Of a DNA stretch of 64,000 nt, positions 1 through 10,428 are shown one piece after another. Origin of the DNA: an uncultured Lachnospiraceae bacterium (lineage in GTDB: Bacteria; Bacillota; Clostridia; Lachnospirales; Lachnospiraceae); contig CAJTPM010000002.1 of NCBI GenBank assembly GCA_910578085.1, positions 121,934 through 185,933 of the forward strand, read 5' to 3'. Position 1 is the first letter of the stretch; each line of letters starts with the position of its first letter. Made by a program: the position numbers and the translations under genes. The notes beneath the pieces were generated by a model. The model was given only the letters and a program-made list of their open reading frames with translations. It searched no databases and was not told where the DNA came from.

Positions 1-1
1 C

Positions 2-2023
2 CTTACAGTGAGAAAAGCTGTATTCTTGTGGGGAGTAGCAGCGCTCATGCAGGCTCCCTTGATTTGCAGAGTTTTTCGGGGACGGATAAACCGCAAATGT
101 GCGAAAGAAGAGGCGGACAAAAAGCTGTTTTTGTCGGGAGGAATATTTTTGACGACTCTGACAGGGATTTTAATCCCTTCCGCAGTAATTAAATCGGCTC
201 CGCAGGATTTTGTAAAAATTACGGATTTTTACAATCCGCTGTGGTTTGTCGTGAGTTCATTTTGTTTGGCATTCGGGGTATTTATTATCTGGACAGGAAT
301 ATTTTATTTTCTGTCAAAGCCTGCGGTAAAAGTTTATTTTGATAAAGGCATTTGGCTTCTTTCAGGAATTTTTGTGACTGACTATATGTTTTTCGGAAAA
401 AATCCGGGTATGCTCAGTTCACAGCTGCAATACGGAAGAGAGCTGGAATTTGCATGGACAGAACAACTGAAAAACGTGGTGATATTGACGACGGTTTTAC
501 TGGTGCTTTATGCAGTATACAAATACCGAAAAAAGGCGGTTATTGAAATTTTGGCGGCCGGAATCCTGGCGTTTGTGGGTATGTCGGCTGTTAATGTGGT
601 AAATATCCATATAGCCATAGGCGGCCTGAAAGAACGGGATCTGGAAACATATAAGGCAATTCCGGAATTTACATTGAGCAGGAGCGGCAAAAATGTGATT
701 GTATTTATGCTGGATATGGGAATGGGCGAATATATTCCATATTTTTTCCAGGAAAAGCCTGAACTGAAAGAAAAGTTTTCCGGATTTACCTATTATGCAA
801 ATACAATATCATTTGGACGATATACAAATTTGGGAACACCGGCTCTTTTTGGAGGTTATGAATATACGCCGGTTGAAATGAATAGAAGAGATGACGAGCT
901 GATGGTGGACAAGCAGAATGAAGCATTGAAAGTAATGCCAGTACTATTTGCGCAGAATGGTTATCAGGTGATAGTCTGCGACCCGCCTTATGCAGGATAC
1001 GAATGGATTCCGGATTTGTCAATTTATTATGAATATCCGGATATTCAAAGTTATATTTTGGATGGAAAGTTTTCGGAAGATTACGCTAATAAGAAAGCGA
1101 TAGAAAATAATCACAGGAATTTCTTCTGCTACAGTATATTGAAAGCGGCGCCGTTGTGCCTGCAGAAAACGATTTATGATTATGGGAGATATAATCAGGC
1201 AGAGTCCAAGACTGTGCCTGAAACCAAACAGATAGAATGGGATATGTTTCATGCAGTTGGCGTAGAGCCGGAATTCATGAATGCCTATAATGTATTGGAA
1301 GCGCTTCCGGGCATCACGAATGTGGTGGACGATGATATCGATACATTTTTAATGATGGCAAATAATACGGCGCATGAGCCGATGCAGCTGCAGGAACCGG
1401 ATTATATACCGGCGCTGGAAGTGGATAATACGGAGTACGAACAACAGAATCAGGACAGGTTTACTCTTGACGGATATACGCTGGAGATGGAAAGTAATAT
1501 ACAGCTGACAACATATCAGGTAAATATGGCTGCACTCCTGCAGCTGGGTAAGTGGTTTGACTATATGCGTGAGAATGATGTCTATGATAATACAAGGATT
1601 ATTGTGGTAGCGGATCATGGCCGGGCTGGAGCAGAACAGGAGGAAGAGGATGAACAGAGGCTGAGAGAAGGCGATGTGACGCCGTACTTTCCATTATTGA
1701 TGGTAAAAGATTTTGGGGATGGTGAATTTGAGACGTCAAAGGAGTTTATGACAAATGGAGATGTTCCAACACTTGCCACAAAAGATATTATTGAGAAACC
1801 GATAAACCCCTTTACGGGAAAAATAATAGATAATTCGGAGAAAACGGCACATGATCAGTATGTTATTATTTCAACGGAATTTGCTGTAAGTAAGGACAGC
1901 AAAAACACGACATATCTTCCCGCAAAGTGGTGTGCTGTACATGATGATATGCGAAATCCGGATAATTGGAAACTGTTATTAGAGGAAGAGACTATTCTTC
2001 CACCTATGGAGAACAAGGATTGA
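2..2023 (+). CDS. YidC-sulfatase fusion protein, copy 1 (5' end outside window)
   Basis: Partial gene: the reading frame is open to the left edge, and the first visible residues align with about residue 255 of the four full-length paralogues downstream, so the YidC-like half lies outside the window. What remains is a block of hydrophobic helices, then an extracytoplasmic alkaline-phosphatase/sulfatase-superfamily domain. Visible catalytic-type elements are the VIVFMLD strand end (metal-ligand Asp), the TNLGTP segment with the candidate nucleophilic Thr, the NNTAHEP histidine and the VADHG Asp-His pair; these match the LtaS/GacH layout. The expected reaction is transfer of a phosphoglycerol-like group onto a surface glycan, which is inference. 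The next copy starts 6 bases after the stop, so the copies are probably cotranscribed. The GTG at position 8 is internal and not the true start. Confidence 0.85.
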   Translation, partial: LTVRKAVFLWGVAALMQAPLICRVFRGRINRKCAKEEADKKLFLSGGIFLTTLTGILIPSAVIKSAPQDFVKITDFYNPLWFVVSSFCLAFGVFIIWTGIFYFLSKPAVKVYFDKGIWLLSGIFVTDYMFFGKNPGMLSSQLQYGRELEFAWTEQLKNVVILTTVLLVLYAVYKYRKKAVIEILAAGILAFVGMSAVNVVNIHIAIGGLKERDLETYKAIPEFTLSRSGKNVIVFMLDMGMGEYIPYFFQEKPELKEKFSGFTYYANTISFGRYTNLGTPALFGGYEYTPVEMNRRDDELMVDKQNEALKVMPVLFAQNGYQVIVCDPPYAGYEWIPDLSIYYEYPDIQSYILDGKFSEDYANKKAIENNHRNFFCYSILKAAPLCLQKTIYDYGRYNQAESKTVPETKQIEWDMFHAVGVEPEFMNAYNVLEALPGITNVVDDDIDTFLMMANNTAHEPMQLQEPDYIPALEVDNTEYEQQNQDRFTLDGYTLEMESNIQLTTYQVNMAALLQLGKWFDYMRENDVYDNTRIIVVADHGRAGAEQEEEDEQRLREGDVTPYFPLLMVKDFGDGEFETSKEFMTNGDVPTLATKDIIEKPINPFTGKIIDNSEKTAHDQYVIISTEFAVSKDSKNTTYLPAKWCAVHDDMRNPDNWKLLLEEETILPPMENKD

Positions 2024-2029
2024 GATGAT

Positions 2030-4798
2030 ATGTCAATATTTGAGATTTTAAATACTTTGTTATTAAAACCGCTGGAACTTGTATTTGAAGTGGTTTATAT
2101 GTTGGCCTACAAGATAATTGAGAATCCAGGGTTGTCGATTATTGCGCTGAGTCTGTTTATGAATTTTCTGGTACTCCCGTTATATATGCGGGCTGATGCA
2201 ATTCAGGAAGAGGAGCATGCTCTGGAGAAGAAGCTGCAGGAGGGCGTGGATCATATCAAAAAAACGTTTAGCGGCGATGAACGAATGATGGTGCTGCAGA
2301 CATATTACAGACAAAACCATTATAAGCCTGTCTATGTGCTGCGCAGTGCGGTCTCGCTGCTTTTGCAGATTCCGTTTTTTATTGCAGCGTATCGGTTTCT
2401 GTCAGAACTGCAGTTGATTAACGGTATTTCTCTTGGGCCGATTGCAGATTTGGGGAGCTCGGATGCGCTATTGCAGGTGGGGACAGTAAGTATTAACGTC
2501 TTGCCAATTATTATGACAGTGGTGAATTTGGTATCCTGTGTCATATTTACAAAAGGCGGTCCGCTGAAGTCAAAAATACAGTTATATGCCATGGCTCTGT
2601 TCTTTTTTGTATTTTTGTATGATTCTCCGGCGGGCCTTGTTTTTTACTGGACTTTAAACAATGTGTTTTCTCTTGTAAAGACCTGTTTTTATAAGCTGAA
2701 AAATCCAGGGAAAGCGATTGGTGTTATCTGCGCCGTAATTGGAGGGATGATTGCTGTTTACGGGGCAGCGTTCTATCATTATGGGTATAATATTGCCGGA
2801 CGAAAAATTTTTCTGATTGGGTGTGGAGCGTCATTGCAGATACCTCTCGTTTGCTATGTAGGCAGAGGAAAATGGAAGAAAAAAGAAATTAGGGCAGAGG
2901 GAAGTCGAAAAGTATTTGTTTTCGGAGCATTATTTCTGGTTTTGCTTACAGGAATATTAATTCCTTCTGCGGTAATCAGGACATCCCCGCAGGAGTTTGT
3001 GGATATTACCTGTTTCTATCATCCGCTGTGGTTTGTTGTCAATGCTTTTTGCATGGCTTTGGGATTGTTTGTGATCTGGACAGGCGTATTTTATTTTCTG
3101 GCGAGGCCATCTGCAAAAATTCACTTTGAGAGGAGCATATGGGCTCTTTCCGGTGTTGCGATAGTGGATTATCTGTTTTTCGGGAGAAATTTGGGTAATC
3201 TGAGTTCCCACTTGGTATTTGACAACGAATTACAGTATGCGGGTAGAGAAATATTGATCAATGCTGCTGTACTGATTTTGGTAATGATTGTGTTTTTTTA
3301 TATATACAGAAAGTGGAAAAGACTGGTGGCAGAAATTCTGCTGACAGGTATGCTGGCATTTTCTGTCATGGCTGCCGTCAATATTGTGGAGATTAATAAA
3401 GCTGTTCGCTCTCTGAATTTTTTGCATTTAGAGGAAACTGAAGAAATTCCTGAAATTGTGTTGAGCAGAAACGAAAAAAATGTTATTGTACTGATGCTTG
3501 ACAGGGCGATTGGCGAGTATATTCCTTATATGTTTCAGGAAAAGCCGGAACTGGAAGAAAAATTTTCGGGTTTTACTTATTATGCCAATACAGTATCGTT
3601 TGGCAGGTTTACAAATTTCAGTACGCCGTCGCTTTTTGGTGGATATGAGTATACGCCAGTGGAACTTAACAGACGGGATACGGAATCTTTAGGGCAGAAA
3701 CAGGATGAGGCGTTGAAAGTATTGCCAGTACTGTTTGACCGGAACGGTTATGATGTAACGGTCTGTGATCCGCCCTATGCGGGATACAGCTGGACACCGG
3801 ATCTGTCAATTTATGAAGAGTATCCGGATATAAAGACTTATATTACGGAAGGGAGATTTACAGATCCCTCTATTGCACAGCAGGGAATCCAGAATAATAA
3901 GCGGAATTTTTTCTGTTACAGCATGTTTAAGGCTGCCCCGGTCTGTATTCAGAGATTAGTTTATGATAAAGGAAAGTATAACCAGGCGGAGTTTGATACT
4001 GTTTACGGGGAGCAGATCGTTGACAGTCAGGATACAGCCACGGGGATATCCTCATTATTTATGTCGGGATATAATGTGCTGGATTCTTTGCCGGAAATCA
4101 CAAAGATTTCGAATCAGACGAGTGGTACTTTTCTGATGATGGAAAACTGTACAACGCATTTTCCTGCGATGCTGCAGGAGCCGGAGTATGTACCGGCAGT
4201 AAGGGTGAGCAATATTAAGTACAGAGATGATTACCGGGAGAGGTTTACAATAGATGGAAAGAGCTTAAAAACAGAACAAACAGTGCAGGTTATTCATTAT
4301 CAGACAAATATGGCGGCATTATTAAAGCTCGGTGAATGGTTTGATTATTTGAGGGAGGAAAATGTCTATGACAATACCAGAATTATTCTGGTGTCCGATC
4401 ATGGTGAAAAATTATATCAGAGAGAAGATATGATATTGGATGATGGAATGGATATCATGGCTTACTATCCATTGCTCATGGTAAAGGATTTTGACAGTGC
4501 AGGGTTTAAGACATCGGAAGAGTTTATGACCTGTGCAGATGTTCCGAACCTTGCTGTAAAAGATGTGATAGAAGAACCATTCAATCCGTTTACCGGAAAA
4601 AGAATAGGGGATGGTGAAAAGATGGCACATCCCCAGTATGTCATAGAATCCAATAAGAATAATATTTACGAGAATCATGGGAATCAATTCTTTCCAGCCA
4701 AATGGTATGCGGTACATGATGATATGCGGGATACAGATAATTGGAAATTGCTGTCGGAGATGGAAACAACACTTCCACCGATGGAAGAATTGAAATAA
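2030..4798 (+). CDS. YidC-sulfatase fusion protein, copy 2
   Basis: 922 residues. Residues 1-225 form a YidC/Oxa1-like unit: a first helix with LPLYMRAD (49-56), a charged cytosolic loop (56-100), QIPFFIAAYRFL (113-124), LPIIMTVVNL (158-167) and the SPAGLVFYW helix (199-207). The position equivalent to the essential insertase arginine (E. coli R366, five residues before the Pro) is Asn45. More helices follow to about 430, then a sulfatase/LtaS-type domain from about 480 with D491, candidate nucleophile T528 (T532 nearby), H710 and D790-H791-G792. A membrane-anchored transferase or hydrolase acting outside the cell is likely; the substrate is unknown. The ATG start follows an AAGGA site and the gene lies 6 bases after copy 1. 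The combination of domains is clear; the joint function is not. Confidence 0.9.
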   Translation: MSIFEILNTLLLKPLELVFEVVYMLAYKIIENPGLSIIALSLFMNFLVLPLYMRADAIQEEEHALEKKLQEGVDHIKKTFSGDERMMVLQTYYRQNHYKPVYVLRSAVSLLLQIPFFIAAYRFLSELQLINGISLGPIADLGSSDALLQVGTVSINVLPIIMTVVNLVSCVIFTKGGPLKSKIQLYAMALFFFVFLYDSPAGLVFYWTLNNVFSLVKTCFYKLKNPGKAIGVICAVIGGMIAVYGAAFYHYGYNIAGRKIFLIGCGASLQIPLVCYVGRGKWKKKEIRAEGSRKVFVFGALFLVLLTGILIPSAVIRTSPQEFVDITCFYHPLWFVVNAFCMALGLFVIWTGVFYFLARPSAKIHFERSIWALSGVAIVDYLFFGRNLGNLSSHLVFDNELQYAGREILINAAVLILVMIVFFYIYRKWKRLVAEILLTGMLAFSVMAAVNIVEINKAVRSLNFLHLEETEEIPEIVLSRNEKNVIVLMLDRAIGEYIPYMFQEKPELEEKFSGFTYYANTVSFGRFTNFSTPSLFGGYEYTPVELNRRDTESLGQKQDEALKVLPVLFDRNGYDVTVCDPPYAGYSWTPDLSIYEEYPDIKTYITEGRFTDPSIAQQGIQNNKRNFFCYSMFKAAPVCIQRLVYDKGKYNQAEFDTVYGEQIVDSQDTATGISSLFMSGYNVLDSLPEITKISNQTSGTFLMMENCTTHFPAMLQEPEYVPAVRVSNIKYRDDYRERFTIDGKSLKTEQTVQVIHYQTNMAALLKLGEWFDYLREENVYDNTRIILVSDHGEKLYQREDMILDDGMDIMAYYPLLMVKDFDSAGFKTSEEFMTCADVPNLAVKDVIEEPFNPFTGKRIGDGEKMAHPQYVIESNKNNIYENHGNQFFPAKWYAVHDDMRDTDNWKLLSEMETTLPPMEELK

Positions 4799-4822
4799 GG
4801 AGAGGATGATAGAGGAATAAAT

Positions 4823-7576
4823 ATGTCATTTTTTGAAATCTTGGACACAATATTATTAAAGCCGCTTTACTTGATTTTTGAAACGGTATATATGATAGTA
4901 TATAAGGTGACAGATAGTTCGGGGCTATCGATCGTTATACTTAGTCTGTTTGTGAATTTTTTGGCGCTTCCATTATATATGCGTGCCGATACAATGCAGG
5001 CAGAAGAACATGCTTTGGAGAGGAAACTGCTAAGAGGTGCAGATCATATTAAAAAGACGTTTACTGGCGATGAGCGGATGTTAATGCTGCAGACGTATTA
5101 CAGGCAGAATCATTATAAGCCGGCCTATGTACTGCGTGGCGCAGCTTCTTTGCTGTTGCAGATTCCGTTTTTTATTGCGGCATACCATTTCCTGTTTGAT
5201 TTGGAACTATTGAGAGGGGTTTCTTTTGGGATGATATCCAATTTAGGAAAACCGGACGGGATGTTCCAAATTGGTGGACTGGTTATTAACGTATTACCGA
5301 TCATTATGACGGTGGTGAATTTGATGTCATGCATAATTTTCACGAGGGGTGGTTCGCTAAAATCAAAAATACAGCTCTATACAATGGCATTGTTTTTTAT
5401 GGTATTTTTGTATAATTCTCCAGCAGGGCTAGTTTTGTACTGGACACTGAACAACGTGTTTTCACTAACGAAAACGGTATTTTGTAAACTGAAAAATCCG
5501 GGCAAAATGCTGGTGATACTGGCTTCTGTTTCCGGAGCAGTTTTGGCTGTTTATGGTGTATTTTTCTATAATTACCGATTTATCAGTTTTCGACGGAAAG
5601 CGCTGTTAGCAGCAGCAGGTGTGTTGTTACAACTGCCTCTTATTTATCGTATTATAAAGGGGAAGATTAAAAAAAGGGAAGTACATACAGGAGAAAACAG
5701 AAACGTGTTTTTAATGGGGGCGTTGTTTTTGACAGTGCTTATAGGTATGTTGATTCCGTCTGCGGTAATGAAGGCGTCGCCACAGGAGTTTGTAGATATT
5801 ACCTGCTTTTACCATCCACTGTGGTATATTGTCAGTTCCTTTTGTATGGCGTTTGGGACATTTATGTTATGGGGAGGGGTATTTTATCATCTGGCAAACC
5901 CGGATTCGAAAGTGTATTTTGAGAGAGGAATCTGGATCATTTCGGGGATTGCCGTAGTAGATTATATGTTTTTTGGAACGGATCTGGGATTGTTGACATC
6001 CCACCTGCAGTTTGAAAAAGAATTATCTTTTTCAATAAAAGATATATGCCTGAATGTGGTTACAGTATTAATTACAGCATTTATACTTTATTATTTCAGC
6101 AAAAATAGACAAAAGGCTGTCGGGGAGATATTAGGGATCGGAGTTCTTGCGCTTTCTGTGATGAGCAGTGTAAATATAGTAGGAATATGCAGAGCTGTTG
6201 AAAGCATAGACGGGACATATATGGAAGAGAAACAACCCGAATTTACCTTGAGTAAAACAGGAAAAAATATAATTGTTTTAATGTTAGACAGGGCGATGGG
6301 AGATTATATTCCATATATTTTTCACGAAAAACCGGAACTTTTAGAAAAATTTTCAGGATTCACTTATTATCCCAACATGTTGTCACTGGGGATGCTGACA
6401 AATTTCAGCACGCCATCTGTGTTTGGTGGATATGAGTATACGCCATTAGAATTGAATAAAAGGAATACGGAGTTGCTGGCGGATAAACATGATGAGGCGT
6501 TGAAGGTAATGCCTGTGCTGTTTGAACAGAACGGGTATGAAGTGACAGTTTTAGACCCGCCTTATGCGGGTTATCAGTGGACACCGGATCTGTCTATTTA
6601 TGAAGATTATTCTGGTATAAATGCCTATGTTACAACAGGAAAATTCGTAGATCCTGCTGTGGCACAGCAGGGAATACAAAATAAAAAAAGGAATTTTTTC
6701 TGCTATGGTATTTTCAAGACAGCTCCACTCTGCTTTCAGGAGTTGATTTATGACAGAGGAGGATATAATCAGGCGGAATTAGAGATAAACTACATAACGG
6801 GACAGAAACGGGAGGGATCGTATATTGCAACAGGGATGCGCGGTAGTTTTGTAGATAATTATAATGTATTAACCGCACTTCCCGATATGACGAACCCTGT
6901 CGAAAAAGAAAGCAATACATTGTTGCTGATGGTGAACAATGCGACACATGAACCAATGTTGCTGCAGGAGCCAGATTATGTACCACAGATGAGAGTGAAT
7001 AATACGGAATATGGAAAGGAATACACGGAGAGATTCACAGTTGATGGAAAGACTTTGAGGGTAGAGGAAGATATGCAATTGATCCATTATCATATCAATA
7101 TGGCAGCTATGCTCCAATTGGGAGAGTGGTTTGACTATATGCGGGAAAATGACGTTTATGATAATACGAGAATAATTATTGTTTCGGATCATGGAACGGA
7201 TACTTACCAGCGGGACGATCTTATACTGGAAGATGGATTTGATATAGAACGTAATTATGCATTATTGATGGTGAAGGATTTTAATAGTGTAGGATTCGAG
7301 ACATCGGAGGAGTTTATGACCTGTGCAGATGTCCCGATTCTTGCAACGGAAAATGTGATAAAGGAACCAATGAATCCATTTACCGGAAAAAGGTTGGGAA
7401 ATGAAAATAAAATAGCAGATGAGCAATATGTGATTATATCAATAGACCACGATATATATGTAAACAATGGAACTCAATTTTTACCAGCAAAATGGTATGC
7501 TGTGAAAAATGATATGAGAAAGCCGGAAAACTGGAGACTGGTTGCGGAAGACGCGGTTTTGCCTTTGGAAGATTGA
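4823..7576 (+). CDS. YidC-sulfatase fusion protein, copy 3
   Basis: 917 residues with the same layout as copy 2: YidC/Oxa1-like N-terminal third (LPLYMRAD, QIPFFIAAYHFL, LPIIMTVVNL, SPAGLVLYW), a middle membrane region, and a C-terminal sulfatase/LtaS-type domain (VLMLDRAMG, TNFSTPS, NNATHEP, VSDHG). Asn again stands at the insertase arginine position (LFVNFLALPL). This copy is the most divergent in the middle helices and shortest at the C-terminus, and its acidic region after VSDHG differs from copies 1, 4 and 5, which suggests substrate or partner differences. The start is an ATG 24 bases after copy 2, preceded by AAGGAGAGG and GAGGAATAA. It is part of the same operon. The activity, presumably transfer of a polar phospho-group to surface glycan, is inferred from the fold only. 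Confidence 0.9.
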   Translation: MSFFEILDTILLKPLYLIFETVYMIVYKVTDSSGLSIVILSLFVNFLALPLYMRADTMQAEEHALERKLLRGADHIKKTFTGDERMLMLQTYYRQNHYKPAYVLRGAASLLLQIPFFIAAYHFLFDLELLRGVSFGMISNLGKPDGMFQIGGLVINVLPIIMTVVNLMSCIIFTRGGSLKSKIQLYTMALFFMVFLYNSPAGLVLYWTLNNVFSLTKTVFCKLKNPGKMLVILASVSGAVLAVYGVFFYNYRFISFRRKALLAAAGVLLQLPLIYRIIKGKIKKREVHTGENRNVFLMGALFLTVLIGMLIPSAVMKASPQEFVDITCFYHPLWYIVSSFCMAFGTFMLWGGVFYHLANPDSKVYFERGIWIISGIAVVDYMFFGTDLGLLTSHLQFEKELSFSIKDICLNVVTVLITAFILYYFSKNRQKAVGEILGIGVLALSVMSSVNIVGICRAVESIDGTYMEEKQPEFTLSKTGKNIIVLMLDRAMGDYIPYIFHEKPELLEKFSGFTYYPNMLSLGMLTNFSTPSVFGGYEYTPLELNKRNTELLADKHDEALKVMPVLFEQNGYEVTVLDPPYAGYQWTPDLSIYEDYSGINAYVTTGKFVDPAVAQQGIQNKKRNFFCYGIFKTAPLCFQELIYDRGGYNQAELEINYITGQKREGSYIATGMRGSFVDNYNVLTALPDMTNPVEKESNTLLLMVNNATHEPMLLQEPDYVPQMRVNNTEYGKEYTERFTVDGKTLRVEEDMQLIHYHINMAAMLQLGEWFDYMRENDVYDNTRIIIVSDHGTDTYQRDDLILEDGFDIERNYALLMVKDFNSVGFETSEEFMTCADVPILATENVIKEPMNPFTGKRLGNENKIADEQYVIISIDHDIYVNNGTQFLPAKWYAVKNDMRKPENWRLVAEDAVLPLED

Positions 7577-7595
7577 TACAGAAAGCAGGGAGAAA

Positions 7596-10370
7596 ATGTC
7601 AATTTTTGAGATAGTAAATACCTTATTGCTCAAACCACTGGAACTTGTCTTTGAAGTGGTTTATATGCTGGCTTATAAAGTGACCGGAAATCCAGGGCTG
7701 TCGATCATTGCGCTTAGTCTGTTTATGAATTTTCTGGTACTCCCGTTATATATGCGGGCTGATGCAATTCAGGAAGAGGAGCATGCCATAGAAAAGCGGC
7801 TGCAAAGCGGCATGGACCATATTAAAAAGACGTTTGCAGGTGATGAAAGGATGATGTTGCTGCAGACGTATTATCGGCAGAATCATTATAAGCCGATGTA
7901 TGTACTGCGCAGTGCGGTATCACTATTTTTGCAGATACCATTTTTTATTGCTGCGTATCGTTTTCTTTCCTGCCTGCAACTTTTATATGGCGCCTCCTTT
8001 GGGCCGATACAGGATCTTGGAAGGCAGGATGGAATGCTGCAGTTTGGGGGATTATCGGCCAATATTCTGCCAATCATAATGACTGTAGTGAACTTGATAT
8101 CGTGTGTTATTTTCACAAAAGGGGGCTCCTTCAAATCGAAAATGCAGCTCTATGTGATGGCACTGTTTTTCCTGGTGTTTCTATACAACTCTCCAGCAGG
8201 GCTTGTGTTTTATTGGACGCTTAATAATGTGTTTTCGCTGATTAAGACGATTTTTTATAAACTGAAGGAGCCAGGAAGGATACTGGTCAGACTTTTTTCT
8301 ATTGCTGGCATTTTGTTGGGAATTTACGGATTTTTCCTGTATCCGACATCTACTATAAAAAAGGCGGTATTCTTTGCGGGAAGTGCGGTGTTTTTGCAGC
8401 TGCCTTTGATTTACAGGAGTTGGAAAAGAAGGAATTCGGGAGAAAGACGCAGAAGGAAGAAACCGGAAAACAGAAGATTGTTTTTTGCGGGGGGAGTATT
8501 TCTGGCCCTTCTGACAGGCGCTTTGATTCCTTCTTCAGTGATTAAAACTTCTCCATTGGAGTTTTTGGATACCTCTGGTTTTTATCATCCATTGTGGTTT
8601 GTTGCCAGTTCCTTTTGCTTGGCGTTTGGATTGTTTGTAATGTGGACAAGCGTGTTTTATTTTCTGGTGAAACCTGACACCAGGGCATATTTTGACAGGG
8701 TGGTATGGATTCTGGCGGGGGTGTTTACAGTAGATTATATGTTTTTTGGAAAAGATCTTGGCCAGCTTACCAGAGAACTGGCGTTTCAGAATGAACTGCA
8801 ATTTACTGTGGAGGGGCAGCTGAAGAATGTGTTGGCAGTCATAGCAGTGGTATCGATATTTTATGTGATATACCGTTTCAGGGATAAGTTGGCATTGGAA
8901 ATATTACTGGCAGGCGGGATGGCTCTTTTGTGTATGGTGGCAGTCAATATAGCAGATATTCATGGAGCAGTGAGTAACCTGAAGGATAGAAATGTTGAAA
9001 AGGAGGAAGAACTTCCGAGGATTACACTGAGCAAAACCGGAAAGAATGTGATAGTACTTATGTTGGATCAGGCAATTGGCAAATATGTCCCTTATTTGTT
9101 TGCGGAAAAGCCAGAGTTGGAAGAGCAGTTTGCAGGGTTTACTTATTATGCTAATACGGTTTCTTTCGGTGCGCATACCAATTTTGGGACTCCGGCTCTT
9201 TTTGGCGGATATGAATATACACCTGTTGAAATGAATAGAAAGAGCGGACAAACTCTGGCATCGAAACATAATGAAGCACTCAAGGTAATGCCGGTTCTGT
9301 TTGACCAGAACGGTTATCAGGTTACGGTCTGTGACCCGCCCTTTGCAGGTTATCAATGGATACCCGATTTATCTATCTATGATGAGTATCCGAAAATAAA
9401 ATGTTATAATTTATCCGGAAAATATTTGGATGAGTCTTTAGAAAAGCGGTGGATAGAATATGACAAGAGAAACTTTTTTTGCTATGCTGTTATGAAAACC
9501 TCTCCATTATTTCTTCAGAAACTGCTGTATGATGAAGGAGGATATCATCAGAGTGAGGATGCAGTAGCGGCATATTACCAGAAGGCTGACAGTATGTACA
9601 CTGCACACGGACTGCAGGCCGGGTTTATGAACAGTTATCGCGAGCTGGCAGCATATCCTGAACTCACGGATCCAGTAGAAGAAAGCATTAATACTTTTAT
9701 CATGATGTCAAATCAGGCTACGCATGAGGCAACGATGTTGCAGGAACCGGATTATGTTCCCATGGCGGAAGTTGATAATACAGAGTATGAGAGTACTCAT
9801 CAGGACAGATATACATTAAACGGAGAAACTTTGTTGATGACAACACCGGTGCATGCAGTGTATTATCAGACCAATATGGCTGTTTTGATTCAGTTGGGAA
9901 AGTGGTTTGACTATATGCGTGAGAATGATGTCTATGATAATACCAGAATCATACTGGTAGCAGATCACGGGAGAAGTACACTGCGTGACGGGGATGAGCG
10001 TCGGCTGGGGGAAAGGGATATAGAGAATTTTTACCCTTTGTTGATGGTCAAGGATTTTGGCAACACAGAATTTACGATTTCCGAAGAATTTATGACAAAC
10101 GGAGATGTACCGACGCTGGCATTGGCAGGGATTCTGAATGATCCAATCAATCCTTTTACCGGAAAGATGATAGATTCTTCAAAGAAGATTTGTCATGATC
10201 AGTATATTATTGGTTCGGAGGAGGCAGATGTCCTGATAAATAATGGCAATACTTTTTTGCCGTCCAAATGGTATTCGGTACATGATGATATGCGGGATGT
10301 GTCTAATTGGAAGCTTGTGTCGGAAGAAGAAACCGTGTTGCCGACTGTGGAGGAGGAGAAAATAAAATAA
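7596..10370 (+). CDS. YidC-sulfatase fusion protein, copy 4
   Basis: 924 residues from the ATG at 7596, chosen because an AGGGAGAAA ribosome site sits just before it and the protein then begins MSIFEI, like copy 2. An upstream in-frame ATG at 7542 would overlap copy 3 and has no such site. Layout: YidC/Oxa1-like domain (Asn at the insertase Arg position, LFMNFLVLPL), extra helices, then sulfatase/LtaS-type domain with VLMLDQAIG, TNFGTPA, NQATHEA and VADHG. The first part is nearly identical at DNA level to copy 2 (a 71-base exact tract), while the linker before the sulfatase domain is copy-specific and basic (RRRKK-like). The role is inferred as for the other copies: a membrane-anchored transferase on the outer face. 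Confidence 0.9.
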   Translation: MSIFEIVNTLLLKPLELVFEVVYMLAYKVTGNPGLSIIALSLFMNFLVLPLYMRADAIQEEEHAIEKRLQSGMDHIKKTFAGDERMMLLQTYYRQNHYKPMYVLRSAVSLFLQIPFFIAAYRFLSCLQLLYGASFGPIQDLGRQDGMLQFGGLSANILPIIMTVVNLISCVIFTKGGSFKSKMQLYVMALFFLVFLYNSPAGLVFYWTLNNVFSLIKTIFYKLKEPGRILVRLFSIAGILLGIYGFFLYPTSTIKKAVFFAGSAVFLQLPLIYRSWKRRNSGERRRRKKPENRRLFFAGGVFLALLTGALIPSSVIKTSPLEFLDTSGFYHPLWFVASSFCLAFGLFVMWTSVFYFLVKPDTRAYFDRVVWILAGVFTVDYMFFGKDLGQLTRELAFQNELQFTVEGQLKNVLAVIAVVSIFYVIYRFRDKLALEILLAGGMALLCMVAVNIADIHGAVSNLKDRNVEKEEELPRITLSKTGKNVIVLMLDQAIGKYVPYLFAEKPELEEQFAGFTYYANTVSFGAHTNFGTPALFGGYEYTPVEMNRKSGQTLASKHNEALKVMPVLFDQNGYQVTVCDPPFAGYQWIPDLSIYDEYPKIKCYNLSGKYLDESLEKRWIEYDKRNFFCYAVMKTSPLFLQKLLYDEGGYHQSEDAVAAYYQKADSMYTAHGLQAGFMNSYRELAAYPELTDPVEESINTFIMMSNQATHEATMLQEPDYVPMAEVDNTEYESTHQDRYTLNGETLLMTTPVHAVYYQTNMAVLIQLGKWFDYMRENDVYDNTRIILVADHGRSTLRDGDERRLGERDIENFYPLLMVKDFGNTEFTISEEFMTNGDVPTLALAGILNDPINPFTGKMIDSSKKICHDQYIIGSEEADVLINNGNTFLPSKWYSVHDDMRDVSNWKLVSEEETVLPTVEEEKIK

Positions 10371-10428
10371 GCGGAATGTGCGGAGCATAAATACGATGAG
10401 TTGATAAATATTGAGAAAGGAGTGTATT

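Noticed and set aside
7542..7595. N-terminal extension of YidC-sulfatase copy 4
   Set aside because: It overlaps the end of copy 3 and no other copy has it; the ATG at 7596 has the ribosome site and gives the shared N-terminus.
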